Assembly (NCBI RefSeq): GCF_000340435.2
Contig: NZ_CP011883.2
Coordinates: forward strand, 2,092,687 to 2,156,686
Length of the DNA stretch: 64,000 nucleotides
Source: Mycobacterium haemophilum DSM 44634
Lineage (GTDB): Bacteria; Actinomycetota; Actinomycetes; Mycobacteriales; Mycobacteriaceae
Reading direction: 5' to 3'
Part shown: positions 18,001 to 25,737 of the stretch, one piece after another
How the letters are laid out: each line of letters opens with the position of its first letter
Position numbering within the stretch: the stretch's first letter is position 1
Notes under the pieces: model-generated
Databases searched by the model: none
What the model was told of the DNA's origin: nothing
The model's input: only the letters and a program-made list of their open reading frames with translations
Translations under genes and position numbers: made by a program

Positions 18001-18090
18001 TATTTCGATTCCGCCAGTAACCAATTCAGGCGGTTGACTCCAGGGGTACGGGCTGAGCTAGCCAGCAAGCACACGCACACCCATGCTTGA
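15082..18090 (+). CDS. Bifunctional alpha/beta hydrolase and AMP-dependent acyl-CoA synthetase (Rv1683-like)
   Basis: This 1002-residue fusion has an N-terminal alpha/beta hydrolase like PHA synthases and lipases (nucleophile Ser149 in VGYSQGG; candidate His in TGHFGLV near 343) and a C-terminal AMP-binding acyl-CoA synthetase-like domain (about 460-980). It matches recalled M. tuberculosis Rv1683 closely over its length. That protein has been linked to storage-lipid and long-chain acyl metabolism. In the synthetase half the usual TSGTTGxPK loop reads FSTVGGELVAKQ, so ATP binding may be altered and CoA-ligase activity should not be assumed. GTG 15082 was chosen from the AGGGAGCAG upstream and from the match to Rv1683; the open frame extends back to 15016. 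The next gene overlaps its end. Confidence 0.92.
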   Translation: MDLNFSMVTRPVERLVATAQNGLEVLRLGGLETGSVPSPSQIVESVPMYKLRRYFPPDNRPGQPPVGSPVLMVHPMMMSADMWDVTREEGAVGILHASGLDPWVIDFGSPDKVEGGMRRNLADHIVALSEAVDTVKDATGDDVHLVGYSQGGMFCYQAAAYRRSKNIASIVAFGSPVDTLAALPMGIPPNFGVALANFMADHVFNRLDVPSWLARTGFQMLDPLKTAKARVDFVRQLHDREALLPREQQRRFLESEGWIAWSGPAISELLKQFIAHNRMMTGGFAVNGQLVTLTDITCPVLAFVGEVDDIGQPASVRGIRRAAPNAEVYESLIRTGHFGLVVGSRAAQQSWPTVAEWVRWLSTGADKPANIHPMPDQPAEHTASGVAMRSRLAHGLGEVSEAALALARGAADAVVAANRSVRTLAVETVRTLPRLARLGQLNDHTRISLGRIIGEQAHDAPRGEFLLFDGRVHTYEAVDRRVNNVVRGLIEVGVRQGDRVGVLMETRPSALVAIAALSRLGAVAVMMRPDADLAAAVRLGGATEILTDPANLDAVLAYGRQLTGQVLVLGGGESRDLHLPEDALQQRQVIDMEKIDPDAVELPAWYRPNPGLARDLAFIAFSTVGGELVAKQITNYRWAVSAFGTASTAALDRRDTVYCLTPLHHESALLVSLGGAVVGGARIALSRGLCPDRFVHEVRQYGVTVVSYTWAMLRELVDDPAFVLHGNHPVRLFIGSGMPTGLWERVVEAFAPAHVVEFFATTDGQAVLANVSGAKIGSKGRPLPGAGHVELGAYDAEQDLILENDRGFVQVADVNQIGVLLAASRGPIDPTASVKRGVFAPADTWISTEYLFRRDDDGDYWLAGRRGSVVRTARGLVYAEPVTDALGLITGVDLAATYSVTVGDHELAVSAVTLLPGATITAADLTEAAASMPVGLGPDIVHVVPGLTLSATYRPIVGALRTAGIPKAGRQVWYFDSASNQFRRLTPGVRAELASKHTHTHA

Positions 18091-18316
18091 CGATTTACTG
18101 CTGAGCATTCTGGTGTGCCCGGCTGACCGGGGGCCGTTGGTGCTGGTCGACCACGGCGATGGGTCAGGCGGCCAAGTGCTCTACAACCCGCGACTGCGGC
18201 GTGCCTATCGCATCGACGACGGCATTCCGGTGCTGTTGGTCGATGAGGCCCGCGCCGTCGACGACGACGAGCACGCCCGGTTTATGGCGCAAGCGCCTCC
18301 GGCAGATCCCCAGTGA
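18083..18316 (+). CDS. Trm112-like (UPF0434) small protein
   Basis: The 77-residue protein resembles Trm112 family proteins and recalled Rv1684: LLSILVCPADRGPL at the start, then YNPRLRRAYRIDDGIPVLLVDEAR, the typical C-terminal half. Only one of the cysteines expected of a zinc-binding form is present, as is common in bacterial members. Family members act as small partners of methyltransferases, but no partner is evident here. It overlaps the upstream gene by 8 bases, which indicates translational coupling, and overlaps the TetR gene tail to tail by 35 bases. Confidence 0.85.
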   Translation: MLDDLLLSILVCPADRGPLVLVDHGDGSGGQVLYNPRLRRAYRIDDGIPVLLVDEARAVDDDEHARFMAQAPPADPQ

Positions 18317-18902
18317 GGTAGCGCTGCAGGGTCGGTGCGATGGTTTGCACGATCTGTTCGGCCGGCAGCGACGCGAACGGCTCGATCTTGACGATGTAGC
18401 GAGCCATAACCACGCCCATCAACTGCGACGCGACGAACTGGGTGCGGATTTTTCCGGTCCCCGGCGGGTTGTCAACCCGCGCACCTACTTCCACGGTGAC
18501 CACTTCCTGCAGAAACGAGCGCGCCAAACTCACTTCGGAGCCCGAGATCAACGACCGTAACGTGGCGATTAGCCCCGCACCCAATTCGGAATCCCAGATT
18601 GGCAGCAACAAGGACGGCAACTTGTATCCGAGTTCCTCGATGGGGGTCTCCCGCATTGGCACGATCACCGTCATGGGATCGATCGGAAGGTGGACCGCGG
18701 CGGCGAACAGCTGCTGCTTAGTACCGAAATAGTGATGCACCAGGGCGGCATCGACTCCAGCGGCCGCGGCCACCGCCCGTATTGATGTCCGATCAATACC
18801 GTTGTGCGCAAACAGCTCTCGAGCACTAGCCAAGATGCGCTTACGGGTATCGGAACCTCCGGCCGGTCGCCCTGGCCGCCTGCGGTTTGGGTCGGTGGCC
18901 AA
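18282..18902 (-). CDS. TetR family transcriptional regulator
   Basis: The 206-residue protein has an N-terminal TetR helix-turn-helix (RKRILASARELFAHNGIDRTSIRAVAAAAGVDAALVHHYFGTKQ, written here only as its landmarks: RILASARELFA, then AALVHHYFGTK, residues about 20-66) and a C-terminal ligand domain. It is the last gene of a minus-strand cluster with an ABC-2 permease and ATPase, as in Rv1685c-Rv1687c, and so probably controls that exporter. A palindromic sequence immediately upstream of the ATPase gene is a candidate operator. Start ATG or equivalent at 18902 is four bases after the permease stop. Confidence 0.9.
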   Translation of the reverse strand: MATDPNRRRPGRPAGGSDTRKRILASARELFAHNGIDRTSIRAVAAAAGVDAALVHHYFGTKQQLFAAAVHLPIDPMTVIVPMRETPIEELGYKLPSLLLPIWDSELGAGLIATLRSLISGSEVSLARSFLQEVVTVEVGARVDNPPGTGKIRTQFVASQLMGVVMARYIVKIEPFASLPAEQIVQTIAPTLQRYLTGDLPEALAP

Positions 18903-18906
18903 CGTG

Positions 18907-19728
18907 CTACGGCGTCCGTCGCCTCAGGGTTGCCGCAGCTAGGCACAACGACGCTAGCGCGAAAACCATCACCACGATGATGTCGCGCACCGCGATGTGG
19001 GTCAGTTCTGGATGTGCACCCACTTGCTGCAAGGCCTCCAACGCGTAGCTGGCCGGCATCACATTACTGATCCATTGCAGCCAGTGCGCCATCAACGCTC
19101 GCGGCACGATGATGCCGGCCAACAGCAGTTGGGGAACCATCACCAACGGGATGAACTGCACGGCCTGAAACTCTGTGCGGGCAAATGCGCTGAACAACAA
19201 TCCCAGGCCGACACCAAGCATCGCGTTGACGATCGCGATCACGAATACCCATACCGGGCTGCCCGCGGTATCAAAGCCGAGGAACCAAAATGACACGATG
19301 CACGCCACGACAGCTTGGGTAGCCGCAGCAATCGAGAATGCGGTCCCGTAAGCGAGCAGCAGGTCGAGCCGGCGCAGCGGAGTGGTCAGGATGCGCTCCA
19401 GCGTTCCCGAGGCACGTTCTCGTTGCATCGTGATCGAGGTGATGATGAACATCACGAAAAGTGGGAAAAGGCCCAGCAGGATCAGGCAGGCGTTGTTAAA
19501 CGGCGACGGGCTGCCCGGGCGCTGCGGGGCATTTTCGAACATGAAGTACATCAACGTGATGACCAGGACCGGCACCAACAAGATCATCGCGACGCTGCGG
19601 TGGTCGGCGGCCAGTTGCCGCAGAATCCGCGTCGTGGTGGCGGCGTGGGCCTTGACGGATCCTATCCGGCTTGGGGCGCGGTGCTGTGTTTGATGATGGA
19701 CAGAAACGCTTCCTCCAGTGATGTGCAT
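18907..19728 (-). CDS. ABC-2 type transporter permease
   Basis: The 273-residue membrane protein has about six hydrophobic segments (starting near residues 47, 80, 130, 165, 195 and 248) and the ABC-2 layout of small-molecule and lipid exporters of the DrrB type. It would pair with the ATPase encoded just upstream. ATG 19728 overlaps the end of the ATPase gene by 67 bases, which is unusual, but the next in-frame start (ATG at residue 47) would cut into the first membrane segment, and there is no GTG or TTG between them. The regulator of the same cluster follows within five bases. Confidence 0.88.
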   Translation of the reverse strand: MHITGGSVSVHHQTQHRAPSRIGSVKAHAATTTRILRQLAADHRSVAMILLVPVLVITLMYFMFENAPQRPGSPSPFNNACLILLGLFPLFVMFIITSITMQRERASGTLERILTTPLRRLDLLLAYGTAFSIAAATQAVVACIVSFWFLGFDTAGSPVWVFVIAIVNAMLGVGLGLLFSAFARTEFQAVQFIPLVMVPQLLLAGIIVPRALMAHWLQWISNVMPASYALEALQQVGAHPELTHIAVRDIIVVMVFALASLCLAAATLRRRTP

Positions 19729-20408
19729 CCGGTGTCCTCTCTGAGTCGAGTTGGGCTGGTGTGGGCGATCAGATGGCCGTCGCGCATCAGCAACAGGTCA
19801 CCACAGTGGTCGGCTTCATCCATCACATGGCTGGAGACCAGCAGCGTGGTGCCGGCGTGGGCCAGTTCGGTGAACTGCTCCCAAAGATCCACCCGCAGTA
19901 CGGGATCCAGGCCCACTGTCGGTTCATCGAGCACGAGCAGCGCGGGCTGGCAGACGAGGGCGCACGCCAGTGACACCCTAGTGCGCTGACCGCCGGAGAG
20001 GTTGCCGCAGAAGGCCGTTCGATGATCCGTCAACCCAACCCGCTCGATGGCGACATCGGCGGCGCGGCCATCGAAGCCATACAGCGCGGCGAAGTAGCGC
20101 ACGTTGTCGATGATGCGCAGGTCGTTGTAGATCGTCGGGTCCTGCGGCATGTATCCGACTTGACGGCGTAATGCCGGGCACCCGGCCGGTTTGCCCAGCA
20201 CGGTGACGGTTCCCTTGGAGCGGCCGGTCACGATCTGGGTGCCGACGATGCAACGCATCAGTGTGGTCTTACCGCAGCCGGATGGACCGAGCAGGCCGAT
20301 GATACTGCCCTGGGCGATGTCCACCGAGAAGTCGTGCAGCGCTGGACGTTTGCCGCGAATCACCCGGAGGTGCTTGATGCTGATGACTGGCGCTGCGCCA
20401 CCTGACAT
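19662..20408 (-). CDS. ABC transporter ATP-binding protein
   Basis: The 248-residue ATPase has Walker A GPSGCGKTT near residue 45, a Q-loop (YMPQDPTIYNDL), signature LSGGQRTRVSLA, and Walker B LLVLDEPTVGLDP. It is the energy subunit of the exporter with the adjacent ABC-2 permease, comparable to Rv1687c. ATG 20408 was chosen because GGTGA lies four bases upstream; in-frame ATG codons at 20435 and 20432 would place the start inside the candidate operator. Confidence 0.9.
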   Translation of the reverse strand: MSGGAAPVISIKHLRVIRGKRPALHDFSVDIAQGSIIGLLGPSGCGKTTLMRCIVGTQIVTGRSKGTVTVLGKPAGCPALRRQVGYMPQDPTIYNDLRIIDNVRYFAALYGFDGRAADVAIERVGLTDHRTAFCGNLSGGQRTRVSLACALVCQPALLVLDEPTVGLDPVLRVDLWEQFTELAHAGTTLLVSSHVMDEADHCGDLLLMRDGHLIAHTSPTRLREDTGCTSLEEAFLSIIKHSTAPQAG

Positions 20409-20410
20409 TA

Positions 20411-20446
20411 ATTCACCATGCGATGAACTCATCATGTGATGAATTC
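20411..20446. promoter_or_regulatory. Palindromic candidate operator for the TetR/ABC cluster
   Basis: Just upstream of the ABC ATPase start lie overlapping inverted repeats: GATGA-AC-TCATC at 20422-20433 and ATCA-TG-TGAT at 20431-20440, followed by a second GATGAA. TetR regulators usually bind such palindromes near the promoter of the transporter they control, so this is the natural target of the cluster's TetR. The assignment is inference from position and symmetry. Confidence 0.5.
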
Positions 20447-20571
20447 TTCGCTCCTAGCGTCGAGTTGTCAAGCGGCAATGACCCGCTGCGCGGTCAACCA
20501 CCTATTCGACTGTGCCGAGATTGCCGTGAAGGCTGCGATTGTGGCACCGATCGCGACCACCACGGCAATCT

Positions 20572-20667
20572 CGCTGCGCGCAGCTCCGCTGCGCTGGCGA
20601 TCACCACGGGGCTTGATGGTGGTGACCCGCTGCGCGCAGCTCCGCTGCGCTGGCGATCACCACGGGG
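20572..20667. repeat. 40-base direct repeat upstream of mpg
   Basis: A 40-base segment beginning CGCTGCGCGCAGCTCCGCTG and ending CACCACGGGG occurs at 20572-20611 and again, unchanged, at 20628-20667, a spacing of 56 bases. The repeated unit itself contains a small inverted repeat (CTGCGCGCAG). The second copy ends 16 bases before the mpg start. It looks like a recent local duplication. Confidence 0.9.
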
Positions 20668-20683
20668 GTGCACAATCTGTGCC

Positions 20684-21295
20684 GTGAGCGCTGACCTCTT
20701 GGCTGTTGACCCGGTCGCGGCCGCGCATCGACTTCTCGGCGCCACCATCACCAGCCGGGGCGTGTGCGCCATTGTCGTCGAGGTGGAGGCGTACGGCGGG
20801 GTTCCAGACGGTCCTTGGCCCGACGCCGCCGCCCACTCCTACCGCGGCCGCAACGGCCGCAACGCCGTGATGTTTGGGCCGCCCGGCCGGCTCTACACCT
20901 ACCGCAGCCACGGCATCCATGTCTGCGCCAATATCTCGTGCGGACCCGATGGGACGGCTGCCGCAGTCCTGATCCGGGCCGGCGCTCTCGAGAACGGCGC
21001 CGATGTCGCCCGGTCCCGACGCGGTGCGTCGGTCCGTACCGTCGCGTTGGCGCGTGGTCCCGGAAATTTGTGCTCTGCCTTAGGAATTACTATGGCTGAC
21101 AACGGGATTGACGTATTTGCTGCTGACAGCCCGGTGCAATTGGTCCTCAATGACGCCCAGGGTGCGATGTCGGGTCCACGTGTTGGAATCAGTTACGCCG
21201 CCGACCGGCCCTGGCGATTGTGGCTGGCGGGCCGACCCGAGGTCTCGGCCTATCGCCGAAGTCCCCGGGCGCCGGCTCCCGGCGCTAGCGACTAG
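20684..21295 (+). CDS. mpg: 3-methyladenine DNA glycosylase (AAG/Mpg family)
   Basis: The 203-residue protein is an alkyladenine glycosylase of the mammalian AAG type, which removes alkylated and deaminated purines in base excision repair. Marks are the EVEAYGG segment holding the catalytic glutamate (near residue 34), HSYRGRNGRNAVMFGPPGRLYTYRSHG-type region (about 48-75) and ARGPGNL near 132. Length equals that recalled for M. tuberculosis Mpg (Rv1688, 203 aa). GTG 20684 was chosen from this; the open frame runs back through the duplicated upstream region. tyrS follows 10 bases later, so the genes are cotranscribed. Confidence 0.92.
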   Translation: MSADLLAVDPVAAAHRLLGATITSRGVCAIVVEVEAYGGVPDGPWPDAAAHSYRGRNGRNAVMFGPPGRLYTYRSHGIHVCANISCGPDGTAAAVLIRAGALENGADVARSRRGASVRTVALARGPGNLCSALGITMADNGIDVFAADSPVQLVLNDAQGAMSGPRVGISYAADRPWRLWLAGRPEVSAYRRSPRAPAPGASD

Positions 21296-21305
21296 CCTCT
21301 TTTGG

Positions 21306-22586
21306 ATGTCTTCCAGCATCCTCGACGAGCTGGGCTGGCGCGGCTTGGTCGCGCAGTCCACCGACCTCGATGCGCTCGCCGCCGAGCTGCGGCGCGGACC
21401 GATGACGGTCTACGCCGGCTTTGACCCCACCGCGCCGAGCCTGCATGCCGGACACCTGGTGCCGCTGCTGGCGTTGCGGCGCTTTCAACGCGCCGGCCAC
21501 CGGCCGATCGTGCTCGCGGGCGGCGCCACCGGCATGATCGGTGATCCGCGCGATATCGGTGAGCGCACCCTCAACGAGGCGGACACCGTCGCCGAATGGG
21601 CCGAACGAATCCGCGGACAGCTGGAACGCTTCGTCGATTTCGACGATGCCGCGCAGTCGCCGACCGGCGCCATCGTCGTCAACAACCTGGACTGGACGAG
21701 CCCAATGTCGGCGATCGAGTTCTTGCGCGATGTCGGCAAGCACTTCTCGATCAACGTGATGCTAGATCGAGACACGATCCGGCGACGGTTGGACGGCGAA
21801 GGAATCTCTTACACCGAATTCAGCTACATGCTGCTGCAAGCCAACGACTACGTCGAGTTGCATCAGCGCCACGGCTGTACGCTGCAGGTCGGCGGTTCAG
21901 ATCAGTGGGGCAACATCATCGCCGGGGTTCGCCTGGTGCGCCAAAAGCTCGGTGCCACAGTGCATGCGCTCACCGTTCCGCTGGTGACCGCCGCCGATGG
22001 CACCAAGTTCGGCAAATCCACCGGAGGCGGCAGCTTATGGCTGGATCCAGAGATGACCAGCCCGTACGCCTGGTACCAGTACTTCATCAACACCGCAGAC
22101 GCCGATGTCATTCGGTACCTGCGGTGGTTCACCTTTTTATCGCCCGACGAACTGGCCGAGCTGGAGCAGACCACGGCCTCACGCCCGGCCGAACGCGCCG
22201 CACAACGTCGACTTGCTACCGAGCTCACGGTTTTGGTGCATGGTGAGGCGGCAGCCCAGGCGGTTGAGCATGCCAGCCGGGCATTGTTCGGTCAGGGCGA
22301 ACTGACCCGCCTTGACGAGGCGACACTGGCGGCGGCATTGCGGGAGACGGCGACCGCCGAGCTGAAACCCGGCAGTCCCGACGGGATTGTCGATCTGTTG
22401 GTGGCCAGCGGTCTGTCCGCCAGCAGGGGTGCGGCACGGCGCACGATCGGTGAAGGTGGGGTGTCGGTCAACAACATTCGCATCCAGAGCGAGGAATGGG
22501 CGCCGCAGACATCGGATTTCCTGCACGGCCGCTGGCTGGTGCTGCGCCGCGGCAAGCGGAATATCGCCGGCATAGAACGGGTATAG
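21306..22586 (+). CDS. tyrS: Tyrosyl-tRNA synthetase
   Basis: The 426-residue class Ic aminoacyl-tRNA synthetase charges tRNA-Tyr. The HIGH-type motif reads LHAGH near residue 48, the Tyr-binding region YTEFSYMLLQANDY is intact near 170, and the KMSKS-equivalent is KFGKST near 233. A C-terminal S4 RNA-binding domain is visible (ASRGAARRTIGEGGVSVNN). It agrees with recalled M. tuberculosis TyrS with many substitutions, so this is a related but separate species. ATG 21306 lies 10 bases after the mpg stop. In M. tuberculosis lprJ follows; here the decayed TfuA/YcaO pair lies on the opposite strand instead. Confidence 0.96.
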   Translation: MSSSILDELGWRGLVAQSTDLDALAAELRRGPMTVYAGFDPTAPSLHAGHLVPLLALRRFQRAGHRPIVLAGGATGMIGDPRDIGERTLNEADTVAEWAERIRGQLERFVDFDDAAQSPTGAIVVNNLDWTSPMSAIEFLRDVGKHFSINVMLDRDTIRRRLDGEGISYTEFSYMLLQANDYVELHQRHGCTLQVGGSDQWGNIIAGVRLVRQKLGATVHALTVPLVTAADGTKFGKSTGGGSLWLDPEMTSPYAWYQYFINTADADVIRYLRWFTFLSPDELAELEQTTASRPAERAAQRRLATELTVLVHGEAAAQAVEHASRALFGQGELTRLDEATLAAALRETATAELKPGSPDGIVDLLVASGLSASRGAARRTIGEGGVSVNNIRIQSEEWAPQTSDFLHGRWLVLRRGKRNIAGIERV

Positions 22587-22741
22587 CGTGGGTTGGGTGA
22601 TCACAAGCTGCGATCACTAGTTGCTAGGACCCAGATGGCCAACCTCGATGGTCGGCAGCTGCTCGTCCACGGCGGCGACTGCGAACGGGGCGGCGGCAGC
22701 GTAGAACGAGTCCTCGGTCATCAGGCCACGCTGAGCCATCT

Positions 22742-24067
22742 CTATGCGGTCCACCGGGGCCCCCATCGCGCGCCGAACAGGTGCTTGAGTTGAGTAGCGT
22801 CGGGTCGTCGCACGTTGAGTTGCGGCTTATCGCGAGCGAGGTGGTCGCGCAACGCCAGTGCCGGGGCGGTCATGGCGCGCCATTGGGGCAGTCTCGGGTC
22901 GTCGCGCAGCAGGTCGAGGAAGTGCTGGATGCCGGGCAGCGACCGGGTGAACACGAGTGTGCGGGTGGTGAGCCGTGCCGAGATCGCAACGGGGTCGTCG
23001 GCCAGGCTTTCGTTTTCCTCGGCCGTAAGCCACTGCGCCCTGACGGTTTCGGGAAAGCCGGAATCCTCGATAATGCCGGTGGCCAGCGCGTAGTGGTGAG
23101 CAACGATCTCCAACGCACGCTGGTAGCTGGCGGCGGTGACCTCGGCGACGGCTCGGGAGGCGCGCTGTCGAACGGTGCCGGGCTCGTCGGGGTGCTTCAG
23201 CGTCCAGTACTAGGCAGCAACCTGCTCGAGCGCTGGCAGGTACGCCCACCGGTCAATCGCGCATACGCTCAGCATCGACAACACATCCAGGTCGACGACG
23301 TCGACGAGGGACTCGCCACCGTCGGGGGTTGCTATGGCAACGGGAGTTGGTGGGGCCCACCGTTGGCGCCACCGCTCCGACCAGACCGTCGGAGGTGGGC
23401 CGGTTCGCACCGCAACAGCCCGCTGACCACTGACGATCGCATGCAGGGCGAGCACCGCATCGGCGTGCTTAATGTCGACCCGCACCGATCGCAGCTGGTT
23501 GGTCAGGCCGCGGCTATTCGGTGCGCCGACAGCGTCTAGCAGCCTGTTCCAGGTCCGCATGGTGAACGGTGTGGTGCGGGCCGTTTCGATAAGCTCGTCG
23601 GCCAAAGATGCTGACAGCAAACCGGAATTGACGGCTCGCGCCACCGTTTGGCGGATATTCACCAGCGCATCGACGAACACCGGATAGCCGTCTTGGGGAT
23701 CCCCGTGCACCATGCCCACCTCGTCGTCGGCCTCCAGCAACCCGTCGCGGTATCCCTCGTAGACCCAGCCGTAGCCCTCCATCCCGAACGGATGCAGCTC
23801 AGCGGCACGCAGCGCACCCATGCTGGACGAACCGGCAACCCGCACTCCGTCGGCGATCAGGGCCAGCAGTTCCTTGTGCCGCACCGAAGGGTGCTGAAAG
23901 AAGAGCCCGTCGACGATGAGCAGGGTGTCGTCAGGCCGCAAGCCGTACGACAATGCCTGGCCGAACGAAATCGGTGGCATCACTTCGGCATTGGGCACAA
24001 TCGCCCGGATGTCGGCGACACTAATGGTGGGGCCCGCGGTGACGATGATCCGTGGCGGGGTGGTCAT
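22742..24067 (-). pseudogene. TfuA family protein, interrupted by an in-frame stop
   Basis: TfuA proteins work with YcaO enzymes, as sulfur-delivery or hydrolase partners in thioamide formation on peptides. The first 285 codons carry the TfuA core: TAGPTIS near the start, PPISFGQ, a VRVAGSSSMGALRAAEL motif and GMEGYGWVYEGYRDG. A TAG codon at 23210-23212 stops translation. The same frame then stays open for another 155 codons to 22742 with sensible protein sequence (YWTLKHPDEPGTVRQRA directly after the stop), so one nonsense change has cut a protein of about 440 residues. The ATG at 24067 overlaps the YcaO stop as ATGA, showing that the pair was translationally coupled. A truncated 285-residue product with some activity cannot be excluded. 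Confidence 0.8.
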
Positions 24068-25153
24068 GTCGACTCTTCGAGCGGGACTCGCATCGGCGAT
24101 GAGATCGAGGATAGTAGGGCCGGGGCGATAACCTTCACGACCGGAACGCAGCCGTCGGCGAAGTCACATACAACTGCCAGCGGCTCGGTGCCGGCGTGGG
24201 CCGCCACCGACGTGGCCGCAGCCGCCACAAGCTCGTTGAGCGAGCCGGCGTCCGGGACCTCCCAGGATATTGGCTGCGCGGCGGGCAGCTGGCGGATCGT
24301 TTGCTGTGCCGCGGAGTAGGTATGCACCCGGGCGAATCGGTGATAAAGCACGGACGGTAGATCTTCGCGGGCCCCGCTGATGGCCGTCAGGCGTGACTGG
24401 GCGGCTTCGGTGATCGCGCGCGACAACGCCACATTGGGGTCGTGGTGTAGTCCGCTGCCGGTAAAGGGCACTTCAATCATTGGTGAGGTCAGTTCGACCG
24501 CGAAGCAGTAGAAGCCGTCCCAGGTGTCGACTCGGGCGATCTGAAGCTGGCTTCCGGCCCGACCCCGGCGCGCCGATGGCCACGGCGTGGCGCTCCATGA
24601 TCTCGTACAGGGCGTGCAGGGTCGCCTCGTGGTAGCTGTTGCCCGAGGCCAATCCTGTGGTGTCCATCGAAAACATCGGCGGTCCCCACCCGTCGCTGAC
24701 CGCGATATTGACCGAGACGGCGGTCCATGGCACCCAGGTTTGGCGGCCGGTCAGCAACGTGGTGGCCACCATCCAGTCGATCTTGGCGCCAGGGTGGAAA
24801 AGGCTCTTCGCCGGGCGGCGCAGTGTGGCGATGTCGTAGGTTAGGGTGGATTCGAGATCCGTTGTGGCCGTGGCTAATAGATCGGGTGTGATGTTCTCGC
24901 AGTGCCAGTTCTCCATGGATTCCATGACGGCGGAGACTTGGGCTGCGCGGTAGCTGGTTGCCTTCCCCTGGCTGACCGACAAGGTTAGCGAGGCGGGTCG
25001 TACGGCTTGCACGGTGGGGATTCCGAGATCGTCGAGCCAGGTTAGATCGGCGGCTCTGGTGATGCCAGCCGTCTGATGCGGTAGGTGCCCGATCGGTGGG
25101 CAATTCTCGTGGGGTCGGCATTGCCCAATATGCGTGCTGGCCAGTGCGACCAA
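24064..25153 (-). pseudogene. YcaO domain protein, internal deletion with frame change
   Basis: YcaO enzymes use ATP to activate peptide backbone amides for azoline or thioamide formation. The N-terminal frame (from TTG 25153) has the GITRAADLTWLDDLGIP opening, LSVSQGKAT, the ATP-binding MESMENWHCE and ALYEIMERHA. Near 24550-24590 the reading frame changes: sequence resuming as QLQIARVDTWDGFYCF continues into the frame ending at 24064, which holds GSGLHHDPNVALSRAITEAA and QSRLTAISGAREDLP. About 50-60 residues that YcaO proteins normally have between ERHA and the next strand are absent, so the lesion is a deletion and not a one-base slip. No intact protein can be made. The TTG start is a weak call. 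Confidence 0.8.
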
Positions 25154-25737
25154 TTCGGGCCCACTGGCTCAGTGGTGGCGAGTCGGTGGAAGTCCGACAT
25201 GGGAATTTACGCTAACTGAGTTGGGCGCCGGCGCGTTAGCAGACTGCAAAGTTCGCCGGGCGATTAGTCGTTGGTCGTGGCCAGCAGACTCAGCGGGGGT
25301 CCCATCTGGGATTGGGGGGAGGGGTGACGAGACCCCCGCTGGGGCCTATATATCAACTGAGAGGTGTTCGCAGTCTCGAGCTCGCACTACCGAAGCGGTC
25401 GATGCCTCCTATCCCTATCCCGCGACACGAGAGCGGAATTGGGATTCTGCTGGATGTCCGTCTCGAGACATAGTTTTCGGGCTTTTCCGCCGGGCTGCTA
25501 TCCCACGAATGGCTGGGGGACGGGAGGAAATTCGAGTCCCCCATCCGGGGGACCACGTTGTCCTCCGATTGGGGGACAACGGCCCGCAATCGGTGACCGC
25601 CGGTCTTTTGCAGTGATTTTGCGCAACACCGGCGCACCGCTCCGGCCTGATCGGCTGCCGGCCTCAATGGCTCCAGCGAAATTGGGCCCGTAACCTCTAG
25701 GGCAAAGTCCCAGCAGCGATTGAGGTGAACGGCACGA
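25154..25737. other. Intergenic region between the ycaO remnant and the TPR gene
   Basis: About 580 bases with no supported gene. G-run and C-run clusters occur at 25310-25340 and 25535-25590, the latter with repeated GGGGGAC. I looked for a short precursor-peptide gene for the YcaO/TfuA pair on both strands and saw no frame with a good ribosome-binding site and a leader/core look. The region probably contains the promoters of both divergent units. Confidence 0.5.

Noticed and set aside
22587..22741. Terminator or lprJ remnant after tyrS
   Set aside because: A weak inverted repeat (GTGATC ... GATCAC near 22597-22617) is present but short, and no lipobox or LprJ-like sequence was found.
23210..23212. 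TAG in tfuA as a recoded or read-through codon
   Set aside because: No recoding signal or suppressor system is visible, and the partner ycaO gene is independently broken, so loss of function is the simpler reading.
24489..25121. Alternative minus-strand 210-codon protein over ycaO
   Set aside because: It is another frame of the YcaO N-terminus with Arg/His-rich, unstructured sequence; the YcaO motifs are in the other frame.
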